A stretch of 64,000 bases of DNA from Pirellulales bacterium. GTDB taxonomy: Bacteria > Planctomycetota > Planctomycetia > Pirellulales > JAEUIK01. Below the pieces are notes generated by a model. That model worked only from the letters and a program-made list of their open reading frames with translations, did not search any database and had not been told where the DNA came from. The translations under genes and the position numbers were made by a program. Below, one piece after another: positions 63,414 through 64,000 of the stretch. Numbering within the stretch: the stretch's first letter is position 1; each line of letters begins with the position of its first letter. The DNA lies in the NCBI GenBank assembly GCA_019694455.1, contig JAIBBY010000022.1:1-64000 (forward strand), in the 5' to 3' direction.

Positions 63414-64000
63414 CTATGCAGTCGCCTTGGCGCCAGTCGAAGCCTGCGCGGCCTTGTCGCGAATCGCGTCGAGCGCGGCGCGAGTAATCAGCAGCCGCCG
63501 CGCCGCAAGCACGGTGTAGGCGTTGAGATCAGCGGCCGGCGAGACCGACACCTGCTCGATGTTGCGAGCGCTCTTGTACACGTTGACGTCGTGATCGGCG
63601 GTGGCGACCAGCACGCGATTGCCGTCGATCTTGAGCGCCTTGAGCACCAGCGCCATGTCTTTGGTGCGGGGCGACTCGAATTTGAGATCGTCGATCACCA
63701 CCACCTGCTCGTCGCGCAGCTTGGAGGCCAGGGCCATCCGCGTGGCCAACTGCAGCGCCTTGCGGGGCAACCGGTAGCCATAATCGCGCGGACGCAAGGC
63801 GAAGATGTGACCGCCGCCGCGACGCGTGCCGCTGCGCCGCGAGCCGGCGCGGGCGTTGCCCGTCCCCTTTTGGCGATACAGCTTCTTGGTCGACCCGGCC
63901 ACCTCGGCGCGGGTCTTGGTGCGGTGGCTGCCTTGTCGCAGGTTCGCCTGATACATGACCACGGCGTCGTGCAGGAGCTGCCGATTGACGCGCGGCGCGA
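63414..64000 (-). CDS. rplD: 50S ribosomal protein L4, 5' part outside window
   Basis: The visible part runs off the right edge; its reading frame continues upstream of the Met at 63962 as APRVNRQLLHDAVV, which is L4-like, so that Met is internal. QGSHRTKTRAEVAGSTKKLYRQKGTGNARAG, quoted in part, is the L4 signature loop; the C-terminal domain has VLVATADHDVNVYKSARNIEQV in part. About 195 residues are in the window. Confidence 0.96.
   Translation of the reverse strand, partial: APRVNRQLLHDAVVMYQANLRQGSHRTKTRAEVAGSTKKLYRQKGTGNARAGSRRSGTRRGGGHIFALRPRDYGYRLPRKALQLATRMALASKLRDEQVVVIDDLKFESPRTKDMALVLKALKIDGNRVLVATADHDVNVYKSARNIEQVSVSPAADLNAYTVLAARRLLITRAALDAIRDKAAQASTGAKATA

Overview
The window is high-GC, gene-dense bacterial DNA that looks like a planctomycete, most likely order Pirellulales. 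The pointers are: a secreted PQQ-type dehydrogenase with two dockerin-like DGADYT repeats and a PEP-CTERM-like tail; an ECF sigma factor next to a large von Willebrand (vWA) protein with an anti-sigma-like N-terminus; a protein with an HTH domain in front of a receiver domain; several conserved but uncharacterised zincins; a ribosomal cluster without rpmD (L30); and a tRNA-Ile/tRNA-Ala pair that is not inside an rRNA operon. The assignment is by gene content and style only; there is no rRNA in the window.

Left part (1-14.4 kb): the 5' part of rsmD, a secreted cyclophilin, mnmG, a strongly promoted HTH-receiver gene with a small leader ORF and a clear terminator, a soluble histidine kinase, a SNF2 helicase with an overlapping partner gene, a MoxR/ChlI-like ATPase, trpD, and a pair of membrane or secreted proteins of unknown role. 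Next (14.5-21.4 kb) is a translationally coupled operon that starts with a HemD-HemE fusion and continues with an MFS transporter and an SGNH hydrolase, then a TMTC-like membrane TPR protein and an ACT-domain protein. From 21.5 to 31.3 kb, mostly on the minus strand, lie a methyltransferase, an M48 protease, a matrixin-like zincin, the PQQ-type dehydrogenase, a receiver protein, trpBA, and a MazF toxin behind an unfamiliar putative antitoxin. From 31.5 to 38.8 kb lie an epoxide-hydrolase-like enzyme, a glycosyltransferase, a lipoprotein zincin, the ECF sigma/vWA pair, a methyltransferase and a small membrane protein.

From 39 to 48.3 kb: a strong promoter followed by tRNA-Ile(GAT) and tRNA-Ala(TGC), a metallophosphoesterase, and a compact merR-norB-cupin operon. 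That operon has a textbook MerR-type promoter (20-bp spacer, perfect 14-bp palindrome), and its MerR carries the cysteine triad spacing of mercury-type MerR although the target is a quinol nitric oxide reductase. It is followed by a two-gene zinc-ribbon membrane-protein/M50-protease operon that ends tail to tail, overlapping a receptor-like Ser/Thr kinase.

From 48.4 kb to the right edge, all on the minus strand, is the merged S10-spc-alpha ribosomal cluster, in transcription order rplD(partial)-rplW-rplB-rpsS-rplV-rpsC-rplP-rpmC-rpsQ-rplN-rplX-rplE-rpsN-rpsH-rplF-rplR-rpsE-rplO-secY-adk-map-rpmJ-rpsM-rpsK-rpsD-rpoA-rplQ, then a putative metallopeptidase gene. rpmD and infA are missing from their usual places, and an internal promoter precedes rpmJ.

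The best candidates for something little described are the MerR-controlled NO reductase operon, the HemD-HemE fusion, the MazF module with a non-standard antitoxin, and the HTH-receiver gene with its leader ORF. No insertion sequences, CRISPR arrays, prophage or rRNA genes were seen.
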